A stretch of 64,000 nucleotides of DNA from Protopterus annectens (GCF_019279795.1 NC_056748.1:605695636-605759635), one strand, 5' to 3'. Counted from the stretch's first letter, positions 10,383 through 22,155 are shown. A program made the numbers and translations. Notes: generated from the letters alone by a model not told the origin.

Positions 10383-13207
10383 AAATTTCATCAAAACTTA
10401 AATTAAAGGTCATGCTGCTAAATATTAGGAGTCTAAACATGAAACTGCACTCATTGCAAGCATTCTTAACCCTGGAAGAAGCTGCCATTTGTGCTGTCAC
10501 AGAAACCTGTTTCAAAGCTGTGGAGAGCACCCCAGCCATACCAGGTTACTCATCCTATCATTCATTCAGACCCCAAGCCGTGGGCAGCAAAACAAAAGGA
10601 GGTGGAGTTGCAATATGCATAAAAGATATACACACCTCTAGGCTGGTCAAACAGTATGATGCACAGGAAATACTCCAGGTGCAGTTAACAATTGACAAGA
10701 CCCCTATTCAAATCATAGCTAGCTACAGGTCTCCAACTCTGACTCAAGATGCCCACTCCACCTACCTGGACCTCTTCATATCTATCAAGATTAAACCCTT
10801 TAACCCGATCCTGGGCAACTTTAACTATCCAACAATAGACTGGAAGAAATACTCATGCCAAAACACAAATGCCCAGAGATTCCTTGATTTCGTCAACACA
10901 AATTCCTTGGACCAGTTGGTTGACACTCCCACAAGAGGTGAAAATATCTTGGACTTGGTATTAATCAAGATGAGTAACCACTGCAGCATCCCCACAGTAT
11001 CATCATCCCTGGTAAGATCCGACCACAAAGCAGGCACTTTCGATGTCACCATCCCCCCCCCCCCCCCCAGCTAGGGTCAAACAAAAAAACTTCTCCAAAG
11101 CTGATTACAACCTCCTGAGGGAAGGTCTAAACAGCTTCACTGCCCCTACCCCTCCACAGAAACTGGCACATATGTCCAAACTTACACCAAAGTACTATAT
11201 GAGCATTTATATAGCTGCATGGAATCAGGAATACCAGAAAGGACGAAATCCTCCTCCTCAAGGAAGAGTAAACCTGTCTGGTCAACATCTACAATAAATA
11301 AACTCTATAATGAAAGGAAAAAATTGCGGACCAGGACCAAGAAGGAGCAGATGTCTAATTGGAAGCAATCTGTCCTTAGCTTGAACAAGCAAATAAGAAC
11401 ACTAATGAAATCCTCCAAAGCAAACTTCGAGTCCAAACTGGCCACATCTATTAAAGACAATCATAAGGCTTTCTTCACATATGTCCACAATCTCAAGGGA
11501 ATCACCCAGATCTGCTCAGAACTGGTAGTCAAGGACACCACATCCACAAACCCAGTAGATATAGCCAACCTGCTGGCAGACAGGTTTAGTGAAAGCTTCA
11601 TTTCTCTGTCCCTCCCATCTGTAAAACGGGACACCCCCAGTACATGCCCCTCCCCTTATCTCTAGGGAGCAAGTCATCACTGCCCTCTCAAAGGCAAAAA
11701 TACAGCCTCTGTGAGACCTGATAACATCTCATGCTGCATCTTACATGAACTCAGGCAGGAGCTTGCAGCACCATTAGGCACCCTATTCAACCAAAGCCTG
11801 AGTACCAGCTTTGTCCCAGCTGAGTGGAGGACAATTACTGTTATCCTTTTGCTCAAAGGTGGAGCATACAACGGTCCAGGAAATTATAGACCATTCAGCC
11901 TAACTAGCCTGATCTGCAAGGCCATGTAATGGATTATCAAGGACCTCATTAACAAGGACATTGGCAACCTCCAGACACTTGATCTGACACAGTTTGGTTT
12001 TGTCAAGGGAAGGTCATACCTGTTAAATTTGGTCGACTTCTTTGAAACAGTCACCAAGGCTATAGGCGAGGGGAAGATGGTGCACACCACCTACCTTGAC
12101 CTGGCCAAGGTCTTCGATACTCTTCCACACTCAGGTATAATAGATAAACTCTCTCAACTAGGCATCAATCCATATGTTATCAGATGGGTAGCAAACTGGC
12201 TTACTGATAGAACTCACCTAGTCAAAATAGGAGAAGCCACCTCAAGTAGTAAAACTGTAACAAGTAGTGTACCCCAGGGATTGGTATTGGGGCCCCTGTT
12301 GTTTGGGATATATTTCTCAGAGATGCAGGCCAAATCTAGTGGGCTATGGCTGACCAAGTTTACAGATGACTGCAAGCTCTGTGCTGTCATCAATTCCCGA
12401 AGTGATGTAGACATCCTCCAAGAGGGTCTCACCCAGACAAATGACTGGTGCCAGAAACATGGCCTCAAACTGAATGCCAAAAAATGAATCATCATCCCTT
12501 TTGGGGAGAATGACTTCCCCACAAATTATCACTTTGATAATAAAGCACTAAACATGCAACCAGTTGAGAGGGACCTGGGAAATCTGGTTGATAGCAAACT
12601 GACTTTTGACCACCTTATTGCCTCCATTGTATGGAAAGCTTTCTACATGGCCCACCTCATTGGTAAGGGTATCTCATGCAGGGACAAGGTGGTCATAACA
12701 TCCCTGTATTCTTCCCTTATAAGACTGATTATTGAATACAATGCCCCTTTCAGCATGTACCTCGCAAAACACATGCAACAGCTGGAGAGACCACAGAGAT
12801 TCCTCACCCAGAGAATTGAAGGCATCAAACATCTACCCTACACAGATAGGCTAAAAGCCCTTTCCCTCTACTCAGTCACCTACAGACTCCTCAGAGGTGA
12901 CATCTGTCTGGCATACAAAGCAATCTCAGACCCCGCCCTGATGAGACTGCTGCATATCCGCAAGTCAAGCTCCACTTGAGTAACCCATACGCAAGACCTC
13001 AACCTGGTCTGTGACATTTGTGGGACTTGTTGGCGGGACAGATTTGTGCCCCAGAGACTCTCCCTTTTGTGGAATAGACTCCCTCTCCACGTAAAGCAGA
13101 GTACCTCATTAAACCTTTTTAAACGCAACCTGGATAACTGGATGGGGAACAGAAAATTTTCCCCGGGGATTCCACCTATGTCCCTGCTGGACAGTGGCAT
13201 AGGGTGC
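10379..13207 (+). pseudogene. CR1-C ORF2, APE endonuclease plus RT
   Basis: APE domain 10379-11074: LLNIRSLNMKL, TETCF, GGGVAICIK, YRSP, GNFNYPTIDW (GDFN changed to GNFN, a catalytic change) and SDHKAGTFDV. A frameshift follows at the C-run. The linker is at 11219-11665. RT: NYRPFSLTSLICKAM then a stop, QFGFVKGRS, TTYLDLAKVFDTLPHSG (motif A), VPQGLVLGPLLFGIYF (motif B), LTKFTDDCKL (motif C, DD kept). There is a stop near 12485, then IEYNAPFSMYLA and a C-terminus to about 13207 resembling NRKFSPGIPP. The start codon overlaps the ORF1 stop. It is non-functional as it stands. Confidence 0.87.
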
Positions 13208-13309
13208 TGACTTGTTGGAACAAGGGCTAAATTCTTGGCTAGGCTTGTAAGGGCCTCAGGGTCAATAGCCTAGTAACTTCCTATGATCCTATGATGATCC
13301 GATGGTCAT

Positions 13310-14125
13310 ACAGGGCTTTTGAGTACTCCTCTGCATAGGCTTCTGTGTTTTCTGGATTTGGGGGAGCTTGGAATCTACCTATACCGTCACTTAATAGAAG
13401 GTAGTTTCCCGTAGAAAAGTTCTTAAAGTTTTTAGGGTTTGGTGGGGGATGGGTCTAGTTTTACCTTAATTTCCAGGGAGATCACTTTGTGATCTGATCT
13501 TACCAGTAAGGACATCACACATAGGGGGGGGGGGTGCAGCCCTCTCCCTTATTTGCCAGTACCAGATCTAGGAAATTTGTTCTCCTGGTGGGAGTGCAAA
13601 CCAGCTGCTCCAGGGTATTTGAATTAAAAAATTCAGGAAATCTTTGTGCGTGTATGTTAGTGGTCATATATGCCTCCCATTTAATGGAGGGGTAGTTAAA
13701 ATCACCCATGAGTATGGTACTGGGCTGGATGGTGAGTGATTCAAATATCACTAGGTATGATGTGTCAGTTTCCTGTTTCATGGAGGAGGACCTGTAGCTA
13801 GCAAGAATATGGTAATGGATTTTTCCCATAGTTAGTTGGGCATGGATTAGCTCAAGCATGTCATATTGTTTGACCTACCTTGATGTGAGATTATCCTTTA
13901 TGTACATAGATACACCTCTGCCTTTCACTCTCTCTCCCATTCAGTGGGTGAAAAGAAAGTGTGATAGGCATTATAGCCATGTATTGCCAGAATACTTTCT
14001 GTGGCTTTAAACCATGATTCAGTAACTGTACAAATGTCAGCATTCTTCATGGTGTGGAGAGCTTCTAGGGAGTGCAGTTTCTTGTTGAAACTTCTAGCAT
14101 TGAGCAGGTATATATTTAGGTTGTC
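13310..14125 (-). pseudogene. CR1-B APE endonuclease
   Basis: The readable core at 13515-13859 includes ILASYRSSSM, TILMGDFNYPSIKWEAYM (GDFN intact), AQRFPEF, LVCTPTR and NFLDLVLAN. The beginning of the domain (TESWFK region) is readable near 14000-14030, and PENTEAYAE marks the linker near 13350. A G-run at 13527-13535 breaks the frame before the SDH block. The catalytic aspartate is intact, unlike in CR1-C. Confidence 0.78.
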
Positions 14126-14133
14126 CTGAGTAG

Positions 14134-15165
14134 CTATTGTTTTGTTGGAATATTTGCCTTTTTGGCAATGGCTAAAAAGGCAATAAAGGGGTGGATAATG
14201 TTTTTGCCAATATCCAAAAGTCTAGAGGTGACTGGTGGAGACCACTTCTTGCAAAGCAGTGTGGTCTGTAGACCATGTCCTCCCCAGACTGACAAATATT
14301 GGATCCCTTTGGAATTACACCAGTAGCTAAGCCAGTTGTTAAAGTCAATCATTTTCTGTCATCATCCTTGTAGATGGTAGAATGCTGCTCTTTGTTAGGC
14401 TCATACCTGCCTGTGACACATATTCTGAGAGCTCAATCATGTCTCTCTTCATATAGTCCATAGAGATATGTCTCAGGTCATTTACATCCACATGGACTAT
14501 GACTGAGTCATAATGGTACTTAGGGATGAATGACCTGAGTGCTTGTGTGATCTGCTGAATCCTGGCCCCTGACAGGCAAAAAACTGTAACATTCTCTTTA
14601 TTCAGCCTTGTAAGGGGGACATTGGTATGTCCCACAATGGAGTCACCTATGACCAGAGTGTTGGGTTGTGAAATGCTTCACCTTATGGGCTTGGTAGTTG
14701 AGACATGATGAGACGTGGCTTTATGTGTTGTGCTGGTAAGTGCCTTCTTTGTGTGAATTTGGAGCTTCAGAGTTCTGCACCTGAGAGGCCTTTGAGACTT
14801 AGATAGGTTACATGTGAGCACACCACATATGCAGGTCTATGTGCATGGGCCTTAGTGAGTGTGGTGAGTGGTATGTGCGTATGAGTTGCTGACAACCTGT
14901 TTGTTGCATTTTGAGGTTACATGTGAGCACACCACATTGGTAGGTCTATGTGTATGGCCCTTAGTGGGTGTAGTGAGTGGTGTGGGCATATGAGTTGCTG
15001 ATAATCTGTTTGTTGCATTTTGTGTCTGTATGTGATATTCTGGCCTCCAGTGACAATGTATAAGTACATCTCTCACATACTGTATTTGTCTGTTAGAGAA
15101 TTAAGCAGTTGTTGGTGTACATGAGGCAATTCCTACATTGCCTCAGGATGCCAATGTCCACTGAG
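14134..15165 (-). pseudogene. CR1-B ORF1, finger plus SGNH-like domain
   Basis: The N-terminus at about 15165-15060 reads ILRQCRNCLMYTNN...NTVCERCT, an intact CX2C-X16-CX2C finger apart from one stop. A Thr/His-rich region is internally duplicated (the ACATGTGAGCACACCACAT block at 14810 and 14920). The SGNH part, 14635-14134, reads GHTNVPLTRLNKENVTV, VIVHVDVNDLRHISMDYMKR, SILPSTRMM and FNNWLSYWCNSKGIQYL. It is fragmented into several ORFs. Confidence 0.75.
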
Positions 15166-15230
15166 ATGGAAACAGAAATGGTAGGAAAGTGCCTGATACC
15201 CTCCTACTTTGGACACAGTAGAAAAGTATT

Positions 15231-15459
15231 TGTAGGTTCTGTTCAAGCAGCTTTATTATATGCAAACACATTATGATAGAAGTTTACTGACTTTAACTTA
15301 AGTAAGTTATATACCAGCTAACTACTGCATTCATACTTGCTCACTCTCTGGCTGCACTCTCAAAATGGCACTGGGAATAGCATGTGCCTGGTATTTATAT
15401 GTGCATGTTCAGTCCTTGATAGGCTTTTTATAGACACAGCACATACACTCTGATCTACA
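15231..15459 (-). repeat. 3' LTR of gypsy-type element
   Basis: 229 bp bounded by TGTAG on the element's 5' side (15459) and CTACA on its 3' side (15231), a TG...CA LTR with 5-bp inverted ends. On the minus strand it has a TATA-like ATATAAATACC (about 15390-15400) and AATAAAG (15251-15257), the expected order of promoter then polyadenylation signal. A polypurine tract lies immediately upstream. The matching 5' LTR is not visible, because the element is truncated near 29375. Confidence 0.75.
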
Positions 15460-15460
15460 T

Positions 15461-15476
15461 CCCCCCCTCTTTGAGA
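15461..15476 (-). other. polypurine tract
   Basis: On the minus strand this reads as an A/G-only run, AAAGAGGGGGGG, one base before the LTR. That is the standard position of the plus-strand primer for an LTR retrotransposon. Confidence 0.7.
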
Positions 15477-15558
15477 AATAGATCATGCAACATTATGAAT
15501 CTGTTTGGCATGCAGATATTACAAGTAGTTCTTTGTCATGCAATTATACTAGACTAGG

Positions 15559-15673
<115 letters not shown>

Positions 15674-15689
15674 TTATGTCCATGTTGCT

Positions 15690-16291
15690 GTGTATTTCAC
15701 AATGGGCCTGGATATTCAACCATATCGTGTGACATAAAACTGGGAATTAGATTTAGCAACTGGAGCTGTCTCTGCTGAATGTTCAACCTTGGAAGTATTT
15801 GGAACATCTTCTGGAATGGAAGTAGAGGCTGGAACATACTCTGGGATGGTAATAACGTCTGGTTTCCTCTGAGATCTAGAGTCTGTATCACAGGAACAAT
15901 GCTACGATGATGATTCTGGTACACGAAGAAGGTGCCTACGATTTCTCCTGTACTCCATACCCTCAGATTCTGCAAGGCAGGATCTCAGCTCGGCACATAT
16001 GCCTGTAACTTGACCAATCCGGTTGAAACATTTTGCCATTTGTATTCTCACTGTCTCTCTTTCCCTCAACGGATGAAGAAATCTGCTCGATTTATCATAA
16101 CTGGACTTCTGGATAGAACACTTCTTGAATAATTGAGCCTTGTTGTTTTGTTGTTCTTAGCTTTAGGCCTCAATAAACTGGAACTAATAGGTAGCGTCCT
16201 TCTGGTTTGCCTGGATAGAAGTCTTTGAGCAGGTGAGCCAAGTATATCATCATGGGGCATGTTTCTAAGATTAAGTAAATTCAAAAAGACA
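15690..16291 (-). pseudogene. gypsy pol C-terminus, integrase end and tail
   Basis: From the PLE-2 insertion point it reads VFLNLLNLRNMPHDDILGSP, then RLLSRQTRRTLP, typical of the region after the integrase catalytic core in Ty3/gypsy elements. An EYRRNRRHLR-type basic stretch and a tail rich in Pro and Gln follow (15697-15975). The first residues, VFLNLL, are encoded by the duplicated 18 bp and are shared with the other half. Confidence 0.8.
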
Positions 16292-16359
16292 GAAGAAACC
16301 AAGTCAGTCAGTTAGCAGCACATAAAACACCTTTTAATCCACAAAGATAAAATCCACAA

Positions 16360-16413
16360 GTAACAGTTAAGCACTTTCATCTGACATAACAGACATCTTC
16401 AGAACCAAGTTAC
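16360..16413 (-). ncRNA. hammerhead-like motif, PLE-2 left arm
   Basis: Minus strand: CTGAAGA (16396-16402), a stem GTCTG/CAGAT closed by TTATGT with one extra U after the core, GAAA (16375-16378), then AGTGCTT as a minimal helix III. Helix I pairs AGUAAC with GUUACU and GUU with AAC around an internal loop. Both conserved core blocks are intact. Confidence 0.6.
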
Positions 16414-16614
16414 TCAATCAAATTAACAATTAAATAGCAGATCCAGTGCTTACACGCCCTTCCTGTAAGGCAATATATTTGCTTTCAGCATGCTGGTCTT
16501 AAAATACTTTTACAACACATTTAAAATGTATTTAAAATGTTCCTAAAACACATGAAAACATATTCTTGCTAAAAACAAAACATTAATCTTGTTGTGCCCT
16601 TCTTTTTAACTCGC

Positions 16615-17391
16615 TAACAATTGAAATACTTTCATTTAGTCCTGGCGGATAGGTAGCATCAAATTTAAGCTGCCATTTCATTTCTTTATGCAGCAATCTA
16701 TTTTCCCAGTGCCCAGTGACATCTTCCATTGAGAGTTGTTCCAAAATCAAAAAATTAATTTTTTTAAAACCAGTACAATATACAGAGTGATTAGCTAATG
16801 CACTTTTACTATCTTTTTCTTTATACTGTACATATGCTGATAAATTCTTTGCTTTAATGAATTAATAGTTTTTCCAATATAAAATACATCGTATGTGCAG
16901 CAGGTAGCTAAATAAATAATCCTTTGTGCGTTGCAATGCAACACTTTTTGTCTATTCCATACTTTTATTTTCCTCAGCACTTCACCATTCTTTTCCATGT
17001 TAATAAACTTACAATAAGAACAGTGTTCACATCTTCTAGTTAAAGGAATATCACCCCTATTTCCTGTACTTTCCAGTAGTCCTTTAAAATTTGTCATGTT
17101 TCTATATGTAAACATCGGTCTAGTATTGAATAACCGACAAATATCACTACTCGCTTGTAATAATGATCGATTTTTACAAATAATTTTTATAATTTCCTTA
17201 GAGTGAGTGGTGTAGTGCATTACCATATTGTTACCCAGTTGGAAACTGGAACTGCTAGTCCTAGTCACAGAATTTTCCTGACAGTTAAAACCAAACTTAA
17301 CGATGGGTGCAAACTTGTTCTGTTTGCCCGCCCAGACCTCAGTAAAGATTTCATCCAATAAGTCACTTGGGTGCCCTCTTCCTTTGAACAT
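16615..17391 (-). pseudogene. PLE-2 left arm, GIY-YIG region
   Basis: Reads SRTSSSSF..., NRSLLQASSDICRLFNTRPM, then the cysteine motif CEHCSYC, then IYLATCCTYDVFYIGKTINS and LKQRIYQHM: GIY-YIG nuclease with R and H retained. A frameshift follows YSIKKK; the C-terminal part (ALANHSVYCTGF, ending YPPGLNESISIV) is in another frame. The same frameshift is present in the right arm. Confidence 0.85.
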
Positions 17392-18500
17392 TTTTCTTAA
17401 AACTGAGAATTACCTTAAACATTCCGAATTCTCTGATGTAAGCCTAGAAACGCAAATCAACTGACTCTTCACAATACCTTTCTTTTCATACATAGGATGA
17501 CAACTTGAAAAATGTAGAAATGCATTGCAGTAAGTAGGTTTCCTAAAGATATTTTTGACCAATGAACCTTCCCTTTTCTTGGTTATATTAATATCAAGGT
17601 AATTAATAGTGTCATTACTCATCTCATATGAAAATTCCAGAAATTCAGTACTTTTCTGCATAAAATCTACAAACATGTTCAATTGTTCACTAGTACCTGT
17701 CCAAATAAAAAGTAAATCATCCAGATATCTATGATATGTGAGACAGTATTTAAATAAAGGTGTTTTAAACAATAAATGCAATTCCCACCATAACTTCACT
17801 GCATTTGCAAATAATGGGGCGCAGGCTGCACCTATTGCTACTCCATGGTTTTGTCTGTAAAATTCACTTTCAAAACTTATAAAATTGTTGTTCAATACTA
17901 TATCCATAAAAGAAACAACCATTTCTTGTTCACTCATATCTAGTCTACTAAATTCTGATATTACATCTTTAAACCAAGTTAAACCCACATCCTGTGGTAT
18001 TACAGTGTACAAACTGTGTACATCACATGTAACCAGTAAAGAGTGTTGAGGTATAATAACTGGTTGTAACTTATTCAGCAAGTCCCACGAGTCCTTAAGC
18101 ACATGTGGAAATGATTCAAAAATGTGCTTCAACCTACCATCCACATACTTGGCAAGTGGCTCAGTAACTGAGCCCTTGCCAGAAACAATTGGGCGCATCA
18201 GTGGGTTCCCTGTATTAGTATGAATCTTAGGTATCCCACAAATTTTTGAAACTGTAGGTCTTTCCACATGCAAATATTCATACAGTGACCTAGGAATCTG
18301 ATCAAATAACAGTAATTCATCTAAAACAATCTTAATAGATCTGCATGCCAAGTTAATTTCATCGAGCGAAACTTGTTCATAAACTTCTACGTCGCTCAAT
18401 AATTCAGTCATACGGCCACAATAATCATAAACCCCATTATTACAAGGCCACCACCTTTGTCAGGTTTTATATAGCGAACACTTTTATTATTTTTTAAATC
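17392..18500 (-). pseudogene. PLE-2 left arm, reverse transcriptase
   Basis: A 333-codon open stretch (17410-18411) covers the PLE RT core: GIPKIHTNTGNPLMRPIVSG, CDVHSLYTVIPQDVG (motif A), GVAIGAACAPLFANA (motif B), YLDDLLFIW (motif C) and INYLDINITK. All catalytic residues are present in this arm. It is truncated at its N-terminus at 18512 and terminates before GIY-YIG by a stop near 17410, so it is not a complete enzyme. Confidence 0.9.
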
Positions 18501-18559
18501 ATTTAACAACAATTATTTATTTTATTTTATTTTTATTTTACATTTGTTGACCGAGCTAG

Positions 18560-18590
18560 TCTAACTGGATATATGTCTATTTTCAGTAGA
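18560..18590 (-). other. L2-a 3' stem-loop
   Basis: Minus-strand layout TCTA-CTG-AAAAT-loop-AGT-TAGA. The outer tetranucleotides pair (UCUA with UAGA). The inner hairpin is weak in this copy. Confidence 0.6.
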
Positions 18591-18863
18591 GGCCCGGGGA
18601 GATAAGCTCCAAGACAGAAAATTATAAAACAACAAATAACAAATAACAGCAACTGTCATATATACAATGTATATTACAGGCTAACAGAATATTCAGCAAG
18701 GACAAAAATCATAACAGTGCAAAAAGCAGGTACAATACATAATAAATAAAAAAAAAATAAAAAAAATAAGGCAGGTTAATTATAATTAATACAGAATTCC
18801 CTCAATAATAGGTATCCACAGAGGTTGGAAATAGTGTAATTTAGAGGGAGATGGTATTTATAG

Positions 18864-20910
18864 TCAATAAAGAAGGTATAACAGTTCATGAGTAGTATGG
18901 TGTAGGCAGAGCCAAGTCTGAAGCGATAGATGACTAGGTTTAGTACAGGGGCATAACCAGTGTGTTCTGAGGAAAAGTTTCAGTCTGTTTTTGAAGAGTG
19001 ATAAAGAGGGAAGTGAGGAAAGGTCACTGGGGAGAAGATTCCAGGATTTTCCAACAGCATTGGAGAAGAGAGCATCCCCAGCCTTGTTGTTAGGTTTAGA
19101 GGTGTGTACAAGAAGCTTGTGTGATGACCGTAAGGACTTCACATTTTTATACGGGGTGATGAGGGTAGATAGAATAGGAGTATTGGAAGGTTTATAAAGG
19201 GTGGTATGGGCAATGGTTAGTTGGTGGAATTTAATCATGTTTTGTAGTTCAAGCCATCCTAGCTGCTTTATATTAATGCAATGGCGGGTTCTAAATGGGT
19301 TGCCTGTAGCAAATCTGGCAATGTTACTGTAGGACATTTACAATTTGCTGAGATTATTTTTTAGAGAGCTTAGTAAAAATGGGCGAGGCATAGAGGAATG
19401 TGGAGATTAGATGAGTGTGAGCTATAGTAGTTTTGGCTGTAGGTGAAATGAAGGGTTTAATCCTATAGAGGGAGCCACGTTTTTTGTTGACAGTTTTTAT
19501 AGTATTGTTGATATGGATGTCTAAGTTCAGATTGTTGTCAGTGGTGATACCCAGTAGTTTGGTGGTTGGGTCTGGTGATATAATGGTACCATTGGTCGAT
19601 GCAACTGAGAAATCAAAAGGAGAGGACTTGTGGGTAGGATTGAAGAGGAGGAGTTTAGTTTTTTGGGGGTTCAGGAGAAGGCAACGCTGTGTGAACCATT
19701 GTTCAACTGTGTTAAATACCTTCTGGGTAAGAGAGTGAAGTTCAGGGGTGAATGTGGATGAGCATTTCAGTGTGGAGTCATCAGCATATTGTATGCATGT
19801 GGCTTGGGGGATGGCTAGATGAAGGTCATTAATAAATATGGAGAAAAGGAGAGGTCCTAGGATGGACGCTTGAGGGACACCAAGGGTAACGGGCAGGAGG
19901 GTAAATAGAGTCTTGTGCCATAGTACAGCCTGTTGTCTTTTATCTAGGTAGGACTGGAACCATTTTATGGAAGGTTCATCTAATGACAGGGATTTGAGTA
20001 TGTTGATGAGAATCTGGTGATTTACCATGTCAAATGTTTTAGACAGGTCAATAAATAGTGCAGAGGAAAGATTATTAAGGTTGCGGTTTTTGTTAATGCA
20101 ATCAGTAAAGGAAAGGAGGGCAGTGGTAGTGCTGTGTGAAGGCCTGAAACCATGTTGATAGCTGGAAAGTAAGTTATTTTGGGTTAAGTGGTTAAGTAAT
20201 TGCCTTTGGATGCATTTCTCCATGATTTTTGCCAAAGGAGAAAGAAGGGCAATGGGGCTATAGTTAGAGAGTTCAGTGGAGTTATGGAGGGGGGATAATA
20301 TGGGAGATTTTCCATAAGCTAGGGATGTGACCTTCTGTAATAGTTCTGCTGATTAGAATGGAAATGGGATATGCGATAGCCTTGGCTGATAGCTGTAGAA
20401 ATTCAGCAGGTAGTTGGTCTGCTGAGGGAGAGCACAGTTTTAGTTTTTGTATAAGGGTTAGAATATATGTTGTTGGGACAGGTTGAAGATGAAAAGGAGG
20501 GGGTGAGGTTGAGTTATAGGAAGGTAAAGTGAAGCTATTAAGTGATAGCTGACTAGCTAGTGTTTGGATAGCATTAGTAAAAAAAGTATTGAAGGTATTG
20601 GCTGTATGCATGGGAGTTTTGCGGTCAGTATTTTGAGGGTTTGGTGTAGTGGATTGACCTGGATGGAGTAATTGGTTAATGGTAGCCCAGAATTTTTGTG
20701 GGTTGTTTTGGTTAGCTTGTTGAAATTGTAGGTAGTAGTTTCTTTTATCAGAGAGTGTAGCTTTTTTAGTGTCATTTTTAACTGTCTAAAGGTTTCTTGG
20801 TCTACAGGGTTTTTAGTCATTCTCCATTTGGCCCAATATTTATTTCTAAGATGGATTTTGTGTTTGGTTTCTTTTGAAAGCCATGGGGCAGAATTGGTTT
20901 TAATTCTAAT
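18864..20910 (-). pseudogene. L2-a ORF2, linker, RT and C-terminus
   Basis: Continues in frame after a single TGA at 20911: linker (KYWAKWRMTKNPVDQETF), a frameshift near 20720, TFNTFFTNAI, and a frameshift near 20285. RT then reads IALLSPLAKIMEKCI, HGFRPSHSTTTALLSF, ALFIDLSKTFDMVNHQ (motif A), LGVPQASILGPLLFSIF (motif B) and IQYADDSTLKC (motif C, YADD intact). A frameshift at an A-run near 19350 precedes the C-terminal block (18864-19337: GDALFSNAVGKSWNLLP). Domain order and length are those of an L2/CR1-type RT. Confidence 0.88.
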
Positions 20911-22155
20911 TCATCTGGTTGGAGCATGGTGGTTAAGAATGGCAAGGAAGTTAGAGTTAAAGTATTTCATGGCTTTTTCTAAAGGGAGGTGTCTTAAGGG
21001 AGACCAATTGCAAGCTCTTAGTACCTTTTGGAATAGATCAGGGTTAAAGTTCTTTTTGGATCTGATATTTCTGACAGATGTTGGAATGGGAGTATTGGCT
21101 TTATGCCTGATGATGTAGGTAAGTGAGTGGTCACTTATATCATCAGGGAGGGTTCCCGAATTATAAATGTGAGGATGGTGGTTTGTGAGAATCCAGTCTA
21201 ATATGCTTGCTTTTTTGTTAGCTTTATTTATCCTGGTAGGGGAGGTAATGGTTTGTGAAAACCCATATAGGTTAATGTGGGTGGTAGGGAGGCTGCTGCA
21301 ATAGCAGTTCCAATCAATGTTTATATCACCTAGGATTATGGTTTCTTGGGGCAGCCAGCAAAGGATATTTTCCATGGTGGCAATGTTATTACCAGGGGGT
21401 AGATACATACAGATAATATAGATAGATTTGGCATTGTTAAGATGAAGTTTGGAGATGAGAATTTCTGCATTGGAATCTAGAGGTATTGTACAGTCGTATG
21501 TGGTTAACTGTAAGCCAGATTTAAATAGAATAGCTACCCCACCGCCCTTCTTGGCTACTCGGTCGAGTCTCAGGATATTATATCCAGGTGGGATGATTTT
21601 ATTGTCTTTGGTTACAGGTTTTAACCATGTTTCTGTTAAGCAGAGAATATCAAAGGAGTAGACTTCTACTAGAGCTTGGAGTTGAGTTACTTTGTTGTTA
21701 ATGCTACGTACATTAAAATGAGCTACTAGGAGGGAGTTAGATGGTTTAGTAAGGGAATAAATAGGTGACTGATTGTGGTTGTGGAGAGTGATAGGAGTTG
21801 TTGTTGGGCCTGGGTTAGGGTGGATGTCACCATCCTTTAATGAGAGTAGTAGTCCTAGATAGCTTGAGTTTGGGAATCTGCTGTATAGAAGTAGACCATT
21901 CCTGAGATTTAGAGTGTTATATTTAATATGTAGTATTCTATGATACTTTGCAAGTAGGTAGTTGGGTGAGGATGTTATATTTGAATGGATATAAAGGAGT
22001 CGTAGGGATGGAGAGTTGGTTTCCTTATTAGGGTAGTGAGGGTGTGGATATAGTGGGTGTTCATAGGAGGTGAGTAAGTAGGCAAAGGTTAAAGGAGGTA
22101 GTAGTAAAAGTGTGACTAAAAGTAGGACATATAATGGGGCGGGTGGTTTATACAT
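20911..22155 (-). CDS. L2-a ORF2 N-terminal half: hydrophobic segment, 2A-like motif, APE endonuclease
   Basis: An uninterrupted 414-codon stretch. Residues about 7-26 (LYVLLLVTLLLLPPLTFAYL) form a signal-peptide-like hydrophobic segment. Residues 109-117 read GDIHPNPGP (plus-strand 21805-21831), a 2A-like motif with H where canonical 2A has E. The APE domain follows at once: VAHFNVRSINNKV, LTETWLKP, GGGVAILFK, YLPPGNN, ILGDINIDW and DHSLTYI. If 2A skipping works, an N-terminal peptide of about 116 residues would be released from the APE-RT protein; activity is unproven. The start is the first Met before the hydrophobic run. Confidence 0.82.
   Translation of the reverse strand: MYKPPAPLYVLLLVTLLLLPPLTFAYLLTSYEHPLYPHPHYPNKETNSPSLRLLYIHSNITSSPNYLLAKYHRILHIKYNTLNLRNGLLLYSRFPNSSYLGLLLSLKDGDIHPNPGPTTTPITLHNHNQSPIYSLTKPSNSLLVAHFNVRSINNKVTQLQALVEVYSFDILCLTETWLKPVTKDNKIIPPGYNILRLDRVAKKGGGVAILFKSGLQLTTYDCTIPLDSNAEILISKLHLNNAKSIYIICMYLPPGNNIATMENILCWLPQETIILGDINIDWNCYCSSLPTTHINLYGFSQTITSPTRINKANKKASILDWILTNHHPHIYNSGTLPDDISDHSLTYIIRHKANTPIPTSVRNIRSKKNFNPDLFQKVLRACNWSPLRHLPLEKAMKYFNSNFLAILNHHAPTR

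Larger units (their letters stand above)
9422..13296 (+). mobile_element. CR1-C, near full-length CR1 LINE
   Basis: About 3.9 kb with 5' leader, ORF1 (9597-10382), ORF2 (10379-13207) and a 3' end of CCTATGATCCTATGATG-type repeats. It sits in opposite orientation inside CR1-B. All domains are present in order, so it is the best CR1 reference in the window. Decay is moderate: scattered stops and a frameshift at a C-run (about 11053-11069). Confidence 0.88.
13297..15230 (-). mobile_element. CR1-B, 5' part, split by CR1-C
   Basis: Minus-strand continuation of CR1-B: 5' leader (about 15160-15230), ORF1 and APE. It ends at ALYDHR in the linker, the point where the 8130-9421 fragment resumes. The gypsy LTR abuts the 5' end at 15231. 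Confidence 0.8.
16292..18512 (-). mobile_element. PLE-2, inverted left arm
   Basis: Minus-strand copy of the 3' 2.2 kb of PLE-2, an inverted repeat of about 25905-28178 at high identity. It carries the RT core, GIY-YIG and terminal repeat. It stops at 18512 (CATTTAACAACAA), where the 3' end of L2-a begins. The outer end abuts the 18-bp target duplication at 16274-16291. Confidence 0.85.
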
